From an uncultured bacterium (GTDB lineage: Bacteria > Verrucomicrobiota > Lentisphaeria > Victivallales > UBA1829), in NCBI GenBank assembly GCA_949292215.1, contig CASEYW010000179.1, forward strand, positions 1 through 64,000: a stretch of DNA of 64,000 bases, given 5' to 3'. The position numbers and the translations under genes were made by a program. A model generated the notes under the pieces. It had not been told where the DNA came from and made no database searches. It saw only the letters and a list, made by a program, of their open reading frames with translations. Of the stretch, positions 36,946 to 45,440 are shown piece after piece (position 1 is the first letter of the stretch; the number at the start of each line of letters is the position of its first letter).

Positions 36946-39377
36946 TTGCCACCTCCTCCGATTCCAGTCAGTTTGAAGGATACATCAAGCCGAAGGTCCG
37001 GACAATTCAGAATCAGCTGCTCCGCCTGCTTCAGTGAAAGCAGACGGGAGGTCAGAAGACGATTTGTCATCGTATCAAAAAACTGAAGCAGATAATCCCC
37101 CGGTTTCATTGCGGTTTTCAGGCGGGCTTTGACTCCGCGGGAAACTGGAACATCACTCTGATCATTCCGATACTGAAACAGTTCCTCCACGTTGTAGATC
37201 CAGCCGCAAAGGAATGTCCCGTTCTGATTCAGGAACAATCCTCCCAGCCCTTTTTCCGGAAGCGCAACGCTCTGCTTCAGCGATTGGAACAGTTTTCTGC
37301 TTTTTTCCAAGACCGGTTGCGGAGGTCGTTTCGGCGGCTGACAATCAACGGAAAGCACACCGTAGGTTACGGGCCCGTCACGAAGATCAATCCCTTTGAG
37401 AAATTTGGCGAAACCCGTATAATGAGCATATTGGTTTCGGATGTGAATAAAGTCATGCCACCACAGGAGCGGTGTCCCTGCATGACGTGTGAAAAGAGCT
37501 GCCCAGACCCCGCCGTGAATGTCTCCCGTCAGAAGGGAATACGCGGAACCGCCCGCGGTTCCTCCGTATTCTGTAATCAGCGCCGGTTTTGCTATATTCT
37601 GTATCTGCGACTGATGTCGCTGCATCTGATTCACAATCGGAATCTGTGCGGACCGGTAGGCATCCCCGCAGATGTGATCCAGTTCTTTGGGATCAATTGT
37701 CAGAGCTCTCCACCCCATGAGATTGCCGATGTCTCCGCAGACGTGTGTCGCAACCAGATATTCTCCTTGTGTTTCTCGTTTAATGTCGTTTGCTGTCATT
37801 TGATGCCATTTAATCATGCTTTTGTCATCTCTGCGCTTATAAGAATTTCCGACGAGATCGACTTCGCTCCAAAGTTCCATTGCAAAGATATTGGTATAAG
37901 CGCCCCATCTGGCCGCGATGTAGCGGTTGCGCTTGCGCGCGAAATCAATGGCCTTCGGATCGCACCAGAATTCATCCGCATGCTGCAGAAACGCCGAATT
38001 TGCCACGGCAAAGATTCCTTTGGCGTTGTAAGGGGAATCATACCACTCGGGATCGCAGACGTCGGCGATTTTCCCATGGTTGTCAAGCACCAGGTTGATC
38101 ATCATATTATATTGTTTAGCATAATCAAGAAGATAGTCCAGCTTCCAGGCATTGACCAGATTGTAATTCCCGACGCCGTAGAATCCGGAACGGGAAGAAC
38201 TCCATTCGATTGCATAGGTCCAGGAAGCCATCCAGACTTCCATCAGATCGATTCCCGCCTTTGCACAGCTTTGAATGTATTCTTCATAATCGACATTGCC
38301 GCGGTCGGGCAGATGCCCGAAGCCGAAACTGTTCTCGCTCCGCTGGTCCGTATTGGAATGGATGTTGATGCCGACCGGATAAAAGAATCCTCCGCGCTCA
38401 TATTCAAAATAATGCGGATTTCGTTTGCTGACACGGATAAAACCGGGTGCATTTGAGGACGTCACCTCCAGTTCCCGCCAATCGGTATACAGAGTGAAGG
38501 CAACTACCGGATCGATTGTCGCATCCATAATCCTCAATCGGATTTTATGTACTCCTTTCTCTTTCGGAACATAGCGGAACTCCCAGAACGGTTTGCCTTG
38601 AAGGGCAACATGTTCTCTGGTGAAATGAATATCGCGGAGACAATCCTGGGAATAAAAAGCCGGATAGCTCTTCACGTTTCCCCCGGAAGAGGGCGTGATC
38701 ACTTCGAAGTCAACGGCAATTTCATCAGGATTGAACGGATTGAAATATTCTCTGGTCAACTGGAAACGGGAGGTGACAAGATCGTATTCCTTTGCGGACC
38801 GAGGCATTTTCCAACCGGTTACGGCAAGATCCCTGGATTCGCGTCTTCCTTCAAAAAACGGATTCCGGACTGTGAATTCCGCTTTCTGCATGTCATCGCT
38901 GTAAATGCTCAATCCCGCCGAGAAAATTTTAGAGGCATAATATCCACTCCACGCCGCATTGTGTCCCATCGGCAGAAGATCTTTGCCGGGAATATCCAGC
39001 CGGACACTCAAACGGTTCCATTCGTCCGGTTTGAGGGAAAACTCTTTTGCAGACTGGAACCATGCTCCTTCCTTATCCTTGATGAAAATCCAGGCTTTCA
39101 GAGGAGATGTGATATTTTCAGCCTTGATTTCAATTACAAGTTCGCTGGAATCAAACGTTTTCCGGTCAGGACGGAACAGGTAGCGCGGCTGTTCCTTGTA
39201 AAAAAGGACGCCGCCCGGGAATTCGGCGGAAGTTTTCAATTCTGTTCCATCCATTTTTTTCGGCAGAGCACGCCCATTGGCTTCCGCCTTCCATTCTCCG
39301 GGGAACTCAAGCGGCGCAGCCGAGAGGGAAAGAACGCACAGGACAGACAGAACGAACAGCAGGGAAAAAGATTTCAT
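36942..39377 (-). CDS. Secreted clan-A glycoside hydrolase with DUF5060-like N-terminus
   Basis: An 811-residue protein with a signal peptide (cut near LSA-AP). A beta-rich N-terminus (about 25-210) is followed by a DUF5060-type domain with Y-F-NPF and an FFYPVGINIH entry into a cellulase-like TIM barrel. MELWSEVDL places the acid/base at E505 and ITEYGG the nucleophile at E603, the clan-A layout. A C-terminal beta domain follows (about 690-811). It should act on an extracellular beta-glycan. It starts 6 nt after the pseudopilin stop and overlaps the PA14 gene by 4 nt, so all are co-translated. Confidence 0.75.
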   Translation of the reverse strand: MKSFSLLFVLSVLCVLSLSAAPLEFPGEWKAEANGRALPKKMDGTELKTSAEFPGGVLFYKEQPRYLFRPDRKTFDSSELVIEIKAENITSPLKAWIFIKDKEGAWFQSAKEFSLKPDEWNRLSVRLDIPGKDLLPMGHNAAWSGYYASKIFSAGLSIYSDDMQKAEFTVRNPFFEGRRESRDLAVTGWKMPRSAKEYDLVTSRFQLTREYFNPFNPDEIAVDFEVITPSSGGNVKSYPAFYSQDCLRDIHFTREHVALQGKPFWEFRYVPKEKGVHKIRLRIMDATIDPVVAFTLYTDWRELEVTSSNAPGFIRVSKRNPHYFEYERGGFFYPVGINIHSNTDQRSENSFGFGHLPDRGNVDYEEYIQSCAKAGIDLMEVWMASWTYAIEWSSSRSGFYGVGNYNLVNAWKLDYLLDYAKQYNMMINLVLDNHGKIADVCDPEWYDSPYNAKGIFAVANSAFLQHADEFWCDPKAIDFARKRNRYIAARWGAYTNIFAMELWSEVDLVGNSYKRRDDKSMIKWHQMTANDIKRETQGEYLVATHVCGDIGNLMGWRALTIDPKELDHICGDAYRSAQIPIVNQMQRHQSQIQNIAKPALITEYGGTAGGSAYSLLTGDIHGGVWAALFTRHAGTPLLWWHDFIHIRNQYAHYTGFAKFLKGIDLRDGPVTYGVLSVDCQPPKRPPQPVLEKSRKLFQSLKQSVALPEKGLGGLFLNQNGTFLCGWIYNVEELFQYRNDQSDVPVSRGVKARLKTAMKPGDYLLQFFDTMTNRLLTSRLLSLKQAEQLILNCPDLRLDVSFKLTGIGGGGK

Positions 39378-39383
39378 ATCGGT

Positions 39384-40112
39384 TCACTTCTGAGTCCAGG
39401 AGTTGATTTCCCATGCGGGAGGCCCGCTGTAAAAAATATTGCCGTTGTAAGAAAGATTGAATACCGGTGCATCCTTTTTATCCACCATGTGCCAGAAACA
39501 ACGGAGAACCGGAAAGGTGGAAAGACGCTTGGAAAACGGGGTTTCATCATTGTACTCCGCGCTGACATCGACCGGCCGCATGGAACGCATCTGGAACTCC
39601 TTAAGTTCCCACCAGGTCTTCCCGGTGGATTCCGCAAGTTCCCAGCTGAGGCATTCGTTGTATGCAAACTCGTAGAGGTAGCTGACTTTCAGCTTTCTGC
39701 GGGGATCGTCATCCGGAATATTGCGGGCATAGTCACCGGTGGGTTCGGTAGCGGGAAAATCGAACGCCTCCCTGAACTTTTCAGTTGATCCTGTCGAACC
39801 AGGCGTATTCAGTTTCCACTGATCTCCGGTGGCACTTTTATCATTGCGGTCCATTTTGCATTCATAGCTTTTAGCGGCTGGAATGTAATGGGGGTGAAGA
39901 TCCGAAATCCACATGGGCATTTTGTCATCGCAATCCGCCCGGTAGGTGGCGATTCCAACTCCGAACTGCTTCAGATTGTTTATGCAGGTGACATCCTCCG
40001 CTTTTTCCCTTGACTTGTTCAACACCGGAAGCAAAAGCGCTGCCAGAATACCAATGATGGCAATTACCACGAGGAGCTCTATCAGTGTAAAATTACGACT
40101 TTTCTTTCTCAT
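39384..40112 (-). CDS. Pseudopilin-like protein without H-X9-DG
   Basis: A 242-residue protein beginning with a basic stretch and [20 protein letters not shown], a textbook prepilin helix with Glu at +5. The residue before the Phe is Asn instead of Gly. Its C-terminal half contains [14 protein letters not shown] after the helix, as in the other copies, but the H-X9-DG motif found in the three sister proteins is missing here; the tail instead reads [13 protein letters not shown]. Its start overlaps the glycosyltransferase stop by 4 nt and its stop lies 6 nt before the glycosidase, so it is fixed in the polysaccharide operon. Confidence 0.8.
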   Translation of the reverse strand: MRKKSRNFTLIELLVVIAIIGILAALLLPVLNKSREKAEDVTCINNLKQFGVGIATYRADCDDKMPMWISDLHPHYIPAAKSYECKMDRNDKSATGDQWKLNTPGSTGSTEKFREAFDFPATEPTGDYARNIPDDDPRRKLKVSYLYEFAYNECLSWELAESTGKTWWELKEFQMRSMRPVDVSAEYNDETPFSKRLSTFPVLRCFWHMVDKKDAPVFNLSYNGNIFYSGPPAWEINSWTQK

Positions 40113-41707
40113 TCTGCTTGTTCTCCCTTGCTTATTTGGAGTTGTGTAATGTATTCGGAATCAAGACCATGAACCGTTTTTTCCCAGTAGAACGGTTTGG
40201 TAAAAATCTGAAGAAAACCTTTCCAAGCCCCGCAGGAGATCAGAATCCAGTAAAACGGCATCAGCAGTGCCGGGACAATCAGATGATAGAACTTGCGTTT
40301 GATCACGGCAGCAACATGGACGGCAACCAGCAGAAGATTCGAAAACAGCAGAAAAACAGAAAAAACGCAGAAGACCTGAGAAACCAGCGACCAGAACGGA
40401 CTTTCCCCCGGCCCGAGATAGAGCAACGGCCACGGTTTGAAAACAAATGATCCGATATGCACCCCCTGATAGGTGTGCTCCGCCGTGTTCGATGCGATCA
40501 GAATGGCAGACAGTGATTCCCCGGAACAGAGTCCGTGACAGACAAGAAACAGATAAAACAGAGTCAACGGCCAGTAGATCAGATTTGTCAGCATCATCAG
40601 CGAGGAGCCTCCAACAGACATGTAACAGCCGAGAGCTCCGCAGAATCCGAGTCTCCGGATCGTTACCAGTGGATTGCGGTAATGCGCAAGATGAGTCTGA
40701 ATGAAACCTTTTACCCAGCGGGAGCGCTGACGCATCCAGTTCCAGAGTCTGGAATTTGCCTCCTCCAGAGTGGTGGAATCCAGAACAGCCGTTTCCCAGT
40801 GGTTTTCATAGATACGGATGCCGAGTTCACAATCTTCCGTAACATTGAAGGGATCCCACCCCCCTGCCCTGCGAAGAATCTCCGTCCGGAAATGATTGGA
40901 GGTGCCTCCGAGCGGAAGCGGAATATTGAATCTCTGCCAGCCGGCGAGGACAAGATCAAAGTAGGTTGTGTATTCCACAGTGAAAAAACGGGTCAGCCAG
41001 TTCTGGCGGGAGTTGTAGTAATTCAGCTTCGCCTGAACACAGGCTAGTTTGCCGGAAGTGTCATGACGAAAAACAAGAACGGCTTTTTTCAACTGATCCG
41101 GGTCGGGAATGTCTTCCGCATCGTAAATGACACAGAATTCCCCTTTTGCCTCATTCAGACCGAAATTGCAGGCACGGGGCTTGGTTTTCGGCTGGGCATC
41201 CGGGATTCGCATGATCGTGAAATTCGGCGGCAGCTGGACTTTTGTCAACTCCTCAAAAGTAACGGAGTCGTCACTTTCAAGGAGCAGTTTCACATCCAGT
41301 TTTTCCGGGGGATAGTCGAGGGCGGCGATCCGTTTCAGAATCTTCTGCGCAACTTCCGGTTCCTTATATAAAGGAAGGAGAATCGTGTAACAGGGCAGCT
41401 CCTCATCTTTCATTGCTGCCAGCTCCTCCGGATCGACCCGCAGTTCGCCGCGTCCGCAAACGGAGCAAACCGCGGCGACAGCGCGGAGCAGCACCGCCCC
41501 TGCATACAAAAACATCAGGACACCGCAGACAAGGAATACAAAGATATCCCATCTGTACTTCAAAAGAAGCAGGAGAAGCAAAAAAAGAACCGCATAGAAA
41601 ATTTTCTGGGAAACATTGGTCGTTACCATTGCGCAGGTATCGGGATGCGTCTCCACGAATTTTTTTGTCAGCGGATCCAGTTTTTCAGTGAGAGTCTTTC
41701 CCTTCAT
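40109..41707 (-). CDS. Processive-type family 2 glycosyltransferase (XagB/cellulose-synthase-like)
   Basis: A 532-residue inner-membrane enzyme. Two membrane helices (about residues 33-75) precede the GT-A domain: [33 protein letters not shown] (metal DxD region), [20 protein letters not shown] with NVTEDCELG (the TED motif) and RQRSRWVKG (QxxRW). Four or more helices follow. The motifs match processive synthases; the EDIPDPDQL and [10 protein letters not shown] form recalls XagB-like transferases of biofilm polysaccharide loci. An earlier GTG start at 41758 is possible; neither start has a clear ribosome site. It leads the operon with pseudopilin, glycosidase and PA14 protein. Confidence 0.82.
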   Translation of the reverse strand: MKGKTLTEKLDPLTKKFVETHPDTCAMVTTNVSQKIFYAVLFLLLLLLLKYRWDIFVFLVCGVLMFLYAGAVLLRAVAAVCSVCGRGELRVDPEELAAMKDEELPCYTILLPLYKEPEVAQKILKRIAALDYPPEKLDVKLLLESDDSVTFEELTKVQLPPNFTIMRIPDAQPKTKPRACNFGLNEAKGEFCVIYDAEDIPDPDQLKKAVLVFRHDTSGKLACVQAKLNYYNSRQNWLTRFFTVEYTTYFDLVLAGWQRFNIPLPLGGTSNHFRTEILRRAGGWDPFNVTEDCELGIRIYENHWETAVLDSTTLEEANSRLWNWMRQRSRWVKGFIQTHLAHYRNPLVTIRRLGFCGALGCYMSVGGSSLMMLTNLIYWPLTLFYLFLVCHGLCSGESLSAILIASNTAEHTYQGVHIGSFVFKPWPLLYLGPGESPFWSLVSQVFCVFSVFLLFSNLLLVAVHVAAVIKRKFYHLIVPALLMPFYWILISCGAWKGFLQIFTKPFYWEKTVHGLDSEYITQLQISKGEQAE

Positions 41708-42199
41708 CGATCGCAAATCAATCCGTATGGTTCCGTATTTCAGGGTGCGACGCAACACGCGTCGGACCTATCTGGTACTATTGCATAAGGTTTTATTTTT
41801 TCAACCGGAAAAACGATTAAGCGGAATAAAAAATCGACTTTTTTCAACATTTCTCTCCGGGATCCCCAGACGAAAACACCATTCCGGAAATACTCCTGAT
41901 TCTTTTCCCCTCCCCCTTCGACTGTCAGCATCCGACGAAAGAAAGATCGTGCACACGATCCTTATTTTTTTAGATGTTATGAATTTCACAACTGAATTCC
42001 CTGACGAGAGAAATCGGACACAGCCCTTCTTTTCAAAAAGCGGCATTGTTTTATTTTGAGTGCATCTTTGCTTGAATTCAGTACAAAAATATCTGTTTTT
42101 CAAGCGAAAACAGGAGAAAAAACCGGATTTGCTGTTTATTATTTCACAGCTTGTTTTATTTTAAGTTTTTTATTTTTCACAAAAAATCACAAACATCGT
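41708..42199. other. Intergenic region between divergent genes
   Basis: No convincing gene. A short dyad GATCG-tgcaca-CGATC (41945-41960 with flanking pairs) is followed by T-rich sequence. Half-site-like TTTCACA / TTTTTCACAA sequences occur near 42142-42149 and 42173-42182 and could belong to a redox-regulator site, but no full dyad is present. Confidence 0.3.
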
Positions 42200-42227
42200 T
42201 TGAAATATCTGTGAAACAGTGTACATT
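42200..42227 (+). promoter_or_regulatory. Promoter of adhE
   Basis: TTGAAA (42200-42205), a 16-nt spacer and TACATT (42222-42227), about 80 nt before the start codon, leaving an untranslated leader of some 70 nt. Confidence 0.4.
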
Positions 42228-42306
42228 ATATGCCGGAAAAACAAAAAAGCAAACTTTCAGCAAGTGAAAGACTTTTTCAACAACAGTGAAAACAGAGGTG
42301 AATAGA

Positions 42307-44931
42307 ATGGCAAAGAAAATTACACCGGAAACAGACACTAAGGTTGATGAAGCCGCCCGCCAGCTTCAGGAACTGAACGAAACCATCGCCCGAGTGAAAG
42401 CCGCTCAGACGAAGTTCGCAACTTACACGCAGGAACAGGTCGATGACATCTTCAGAGCTGCGGCAATTGCCGCAAATGAAGCTCGTATCCCGCTTGCGAA
42501 AATGGCGGTTGAAGAAACCGGCATGGGCGTGATTGAGGATAAAGTGATCAAAAACCATTTTGCCTCCGAATACGTTTACAATAAGTATAAGACCGAAAAA
42601 ACCTGCGATATGATCGAATACGATGAGGGATTCGGTATCATGAAACTGGCGGAGCCGGTCGGCCTGATTGCCGGTATCGTTCCCACCACGAACCCGACTT
42701 CGACCGCGATCTTCAAATCACTCCTTGCGCTCAAGACTCGAAACGGTATTATTTTCAGTCCCCATCCGCGGGCGAAGAAATCGACGATTGCCGCGGCTAA
42801 GATTGTTCTGGATGCAGCGGTGGCAGCTGGAGCTCCGGAGGGAATCATCGGCTGGATTCCGGAACCGACTGTCGCTCTCAGCCAGCATCTGATGAGCCAT
42901 CCGATGATCAATCTGATTCTTGCCACCGGCGGACCGGGCATGGTCAAAGCGGCTTACTCAAGCGGAGTCCCTGCGGTCGGCGTGGGGGCAGGAAACACTC
43001 CGGCAGTCTTTGATGAAACATGCGACATCCTGATGGCTGTCAGCGGTGTTCTTCAGAGTAAGACATTTGACAACGGCATGATCTGCGCTTCCGAGCAGTC
43101 CGTTACAGTTGTCGAAAGCATTTATGATGAGGTCAAAGCGGAATTTATCAAACGCGGTGCTTACATTCTCAGCAAGGCGGAAGCCAAGAAAGTCGGCGAA
43201 ACGATCATCATAGATCATAAGCTCAACGCGAAAATCGTCGGACAGAGCGCATACAAGATTGCGGAAATGGCTGGAGTCAAAGTCCCCGAGGATGCAAAAG
43301 TCCTGATTGCCGAAACCGACGGTGTCGGTCCGGATTATCCGTTCTCCCGCGAAAAACTCTCTCCGGTTCTCGCGCTTTACAAGGCAAAAGACTTTGCCGA
43401 CGCAGTCAACATTGCGGAAAACCTGATCGAATTCGGCGGCATGGGACACACCAGTGTGCTCTACACGAATCCCAGAAACACGGACCGCATTACAGAATTC
43501 GGCAACAGAATGGCGACCTGCCGTGTTCTGATCAACATGCCGTCCAGCCAGGGCGCAATCGGCGACGTATTCAATTTCAAACTTGACCCCTCCCTGACGC
43601 TCGGATGCGGCTCCTGGGGCGGAAACTCCGTCAGCCAGAACGTTACGCCGAAACATCTTTTGAACGTCAAAACGGTAGCACAGAGGAGAGAAAACATGCT
43701 TTGGTTCAGAGTCCCGCCGAAAATCTACTTCAAATACGGCTGCTTGAGAGAAGGCCTCAGCGATCTCAGCGACAAGAAACGCGCGTTCTTCGTCACTGAC
43801 AAGTTCCTCTATGAAAACGGGCTTCTGAACGATGCACTGCAATTCCTTGAAGAGATGGGAATCAAATCGGAAGTCTTCTCCGACGTTCTGCCCGATCCGA
43901 CTCTCGGAACAGCCCGCAAGGGTGTCGAACGGATGAATTCGTTCCAGCCCGATGTCATCATCGCGGTCGGCGGAGGCTCTCCGATGGATGCCGCCAAGAT
44001 CATGTGGCTGCTCTATGAACATCCGGAAATTCACTTCGATGATATCGCCATGCGCTTCATGGACATCCGCAAACGCGTGTACAAGTTCCCGAAACTCGGA
44101 ACGAAAGCATCTCTTGTTGCCATTCCGACGACCTCCGGAACCGGTTCCGAAGTCACCCCGTTCGCCGTCATTACCGACGAAACCACCGGAAACAAGTATC
44201 CTCTGGCGGACTATGAACTCACTCCGACCATGGCCATCATTGATACCCGTCTCGTCATGAATATGCCGAAGAAACTTACAGCATATTCCGGAATCGACGC
44301 TCTGGTCCATGCTCTGGAAGCCCGAGTCTCCATTCTGGCATCCGAATATACAAATGGTCTTGCCAGGGAAGCTGCGCGCCTTGTCTTCAAATATCTGCCT
44401 GCAGCATACGAGAACGGCACCGTCGATGAGAAAGCCAGAGAGAAAGTTCACCATGCTTCGACCATCGCCGGTATGGCGTTTGCAAATGCGTTCCTCGGGG
44501 TTTGCCACTCGATGGCGCACAAGCTCGGAGCTGCCTTCCACATCCCGCACGGACTTGCGAACGCCCTCCTGATCAACGAGGTCATCCGCTTCAACGCGAC
44601 GACCAAACCGACCAAGCAGGGGACCTTCCCGCAGTACAAGTGCCCGGATGCCAAAGAGCGTTATGCCAGCCTTGCCGACTTCCTGAAGCTCGGCGGCAAG
44701 AACGATGATGAAAAGGTTGAACGCCTGATTGCCAAAGTCCAGGAACTCAAAGACAGACTCCAGATTCCGAAAACCATTCAGGATGCCGGAGTTCCCGAAA
44801 AGCAGTTCCTCGCCGCACTTGACAAACTCAGTGAGGATGCCTTCGACGATCAGTGCACCGGAGCCAATCCGCGTTATCCTCTGATTTCCGAGATCAAGGA
44901 AATGTTCCTCAGAGCCTATTACGGAAAATAA
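42307..44931 (+). CDS. adhE: Bifunctional acetaldehyde-CoA/alcohol dehydrogenase
   Basis: An 874-residue fusion enzyme. Residues about 10-430 form the aldehyde dehydrogenase half, with catalytic C260 in ICASEQS. Residues about 450-870 form the iron-dependent alcohol dehydrogenase half, with VGGGSPMDAAKIMW for NAD and the histidine-rich iron site GVCHSMAHKLG followed by FHIPHGLANALL. It reduces acetyl-CoA to ethanol in two steps and regenerates NAD+ in fermentation, usually as spirosome filaments. AGAGGTG lies 6 nt before the ATG at 42307. A hydrogen-sensing and hydrogenase operon follows on the same strand, so ethanol and H2 output are probably balanced together. Confidence 0.97.
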   Translation: MAKKITPETDTKVDEAARQLQELNETIARVKAAQTKFATYTQEQVDDIFRAAAIAANEARIPLAKMAVEETGMGVIEDKVIKNHFASEYVYNKYKTEKTCDMIEYDEGFGIMKLAEPVGLIAGIVPTTNPTSTAIFKSLLALKTRNGIIFSPHPRAKKSTIAAAKIVLDAAVAAGAPEGIIGWIPEPTVALSQHLMSHPMINLILATGGPGMVKAAYSSGVPAVGVGAGNTPAVFDETCDILMAVSGVLQSKTFDNGMICASEQSVTVVESIYDEVKAEFIKRGAYILSKAEAKKVGETIIIDHKLNAKIVGQSAYKIAEMAGVKVPEDAKVLIAETDGVGPDYPFSREKLSPVLALYKAKDFADAVNIAENLIEFGGMGHTSVLYTNPRNTDRITEFGNRMATCRVLINMPSSQGAIGDVFNFKLDPSLTLGCGSWGGNSVSQNVTPKHLLNVKTVAQRRENMLWFRVPPKIYFKYGCLREGLSDLSDKKRAFFVTDKFLYENGLLNDALQFLEEMGIKSEVFSDVLPDPTLGTARKGVERMNSFQPDVIIAVGGGSPMDAAKIMWLLYEHPEIHFDDIAMRFMDIRKRVYKFPKLGTKASLVAIPTTSGTGSEVTPFAVITDETTGNKYPLADYELTPTMAIIDTRLVMNMPKKLTAYSGIDALVHALEARVSILASEYTNGLAREAARLVFKYLPAAYENGTVDEKAREKVHHASTIAGMAFANAFLGVCHSMAHKLGAAFHIPHGLANALLINEVIRFNATTKPTKQGTFPQYKCPDAKERYASLADFLKLGGKNDDEKVERLIAKVQELKDRLQIPKTIQDAGVPEKQFLAALDKLSEDAFDDQCTGANPRYPLISEIKEMFLRAYYGK

Positions 44932-44942
44932 TCCGGGAAGGA

Positions 44943-44969
44943 AATCGCGCCGGATTTCCCGGCGCGATT
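44943..44969 (+). terminator. Strong hairpin downstream of adhE
   Basis: Perfect 11-bp arms AATCGCGCCGG (44943-44953) and CCGGCGCGATT (44959-44969) with a 5-nt loop, 12 nt after the adhE stop. There is no T-tract, so it may block or protect the transcript rather than end it alone. Confidence 0.5.
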
Positions 44970-45006
44970 CACAATCTTCGGATTCAGACGTGACTTTTTC
45001 AGGATT

Positions 45007-45053
45007 CGGGTTATATTACTCACGATTGCAGGTATTATAACCCGGATTTTTTT
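45007..45053 (+). terminator. Dyad with T-tract upstream of the hydrogenase operon
   Basis: Arms CGGGTTATA (45007-45015) and TATAACCCG (45036-45044) enclose 20 nt and are followed by seven T residues (45047-45053). It ends 39 nt before the first ferredoxin gene, so it may serve as a second adhE terminator, an attenuator or an operator. Confidence 0.45.
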
Positions 45054-45092
45054 GTGTCTTCATGAGATCAACAGTAAATAAGGAGCAGCACC

Positions 45093-45347
45093 ATGGCCAA
45101 ACCGAAAATCACGATCTGCATAGGAAGTTCCTGTTTTTCCAGGGGAAATGAGCGGAACGTTGAAGTCGTTCAGAAATTTCTGGACGAAAACAATCTGAAG
45201 GACGAGGTCGATGTGGAACTGGAAGGATCCCTGTGCAAAGGGCGCTGTGCCGATGGCCCGATTATTCTGGTGGATGACAAGGTCTATACCAAAGTGGACA
45301 GCGGCGTCATGCTCGACATCATGAAAAAATTATTTCCGGGAAAATGA
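45093..45347 (+). CDS. Thioredoxin-like [2Fe-2S] ferredoxin (NuoE/HydC C-terminal type)
   Basis: An 84-residue protein. ICIGSSCFSRGN has the first pair of cysteines and GSLCKGRCADGP the second, the four ligands of a thioredoxin-fold [2Fe-2S] cluster. It matches the small subunit or domain that passes electrons in HydABC-like hydrogenases and NADH dehydrogenases. AAGGAG lies 8 nt before the ATG. It starts the hydrogenase operon, with the sensor gene 93 nt downstream. A partner role with the sensor or hydrogenase is inferred from context. Confidence 0.85.
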   Translation: MAKPKITICIGSSCFSRGNERNVEVVQKFLDENNLKDEVDVELEGSLCKGRCADGPIILVDDKVYTKVDSGVMLDIMKKLFPGK

Positions 45348-45440
45348 TCTTTTTCACGTGCAAAAAACAGGAATGATGTATATATTTCCATGATTTTCTT
45401 TTTTTGAACTTAGAACGAATCAAACAACGGGGCGCTTTTC

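Noticed and set aside
42140..42190. Rex-type redox operator upstream of adhE
   Set aside because: Only single half sites (TTTCACA, TTTTTCACAA) are visible; no full inverted repeat with proper spacing was found.
42958..44550. Long open frame (530 codons) antisense to adhE
   Set aside because: A shadow of a strongly conserved gene, with no domain or ribosome site of its own.
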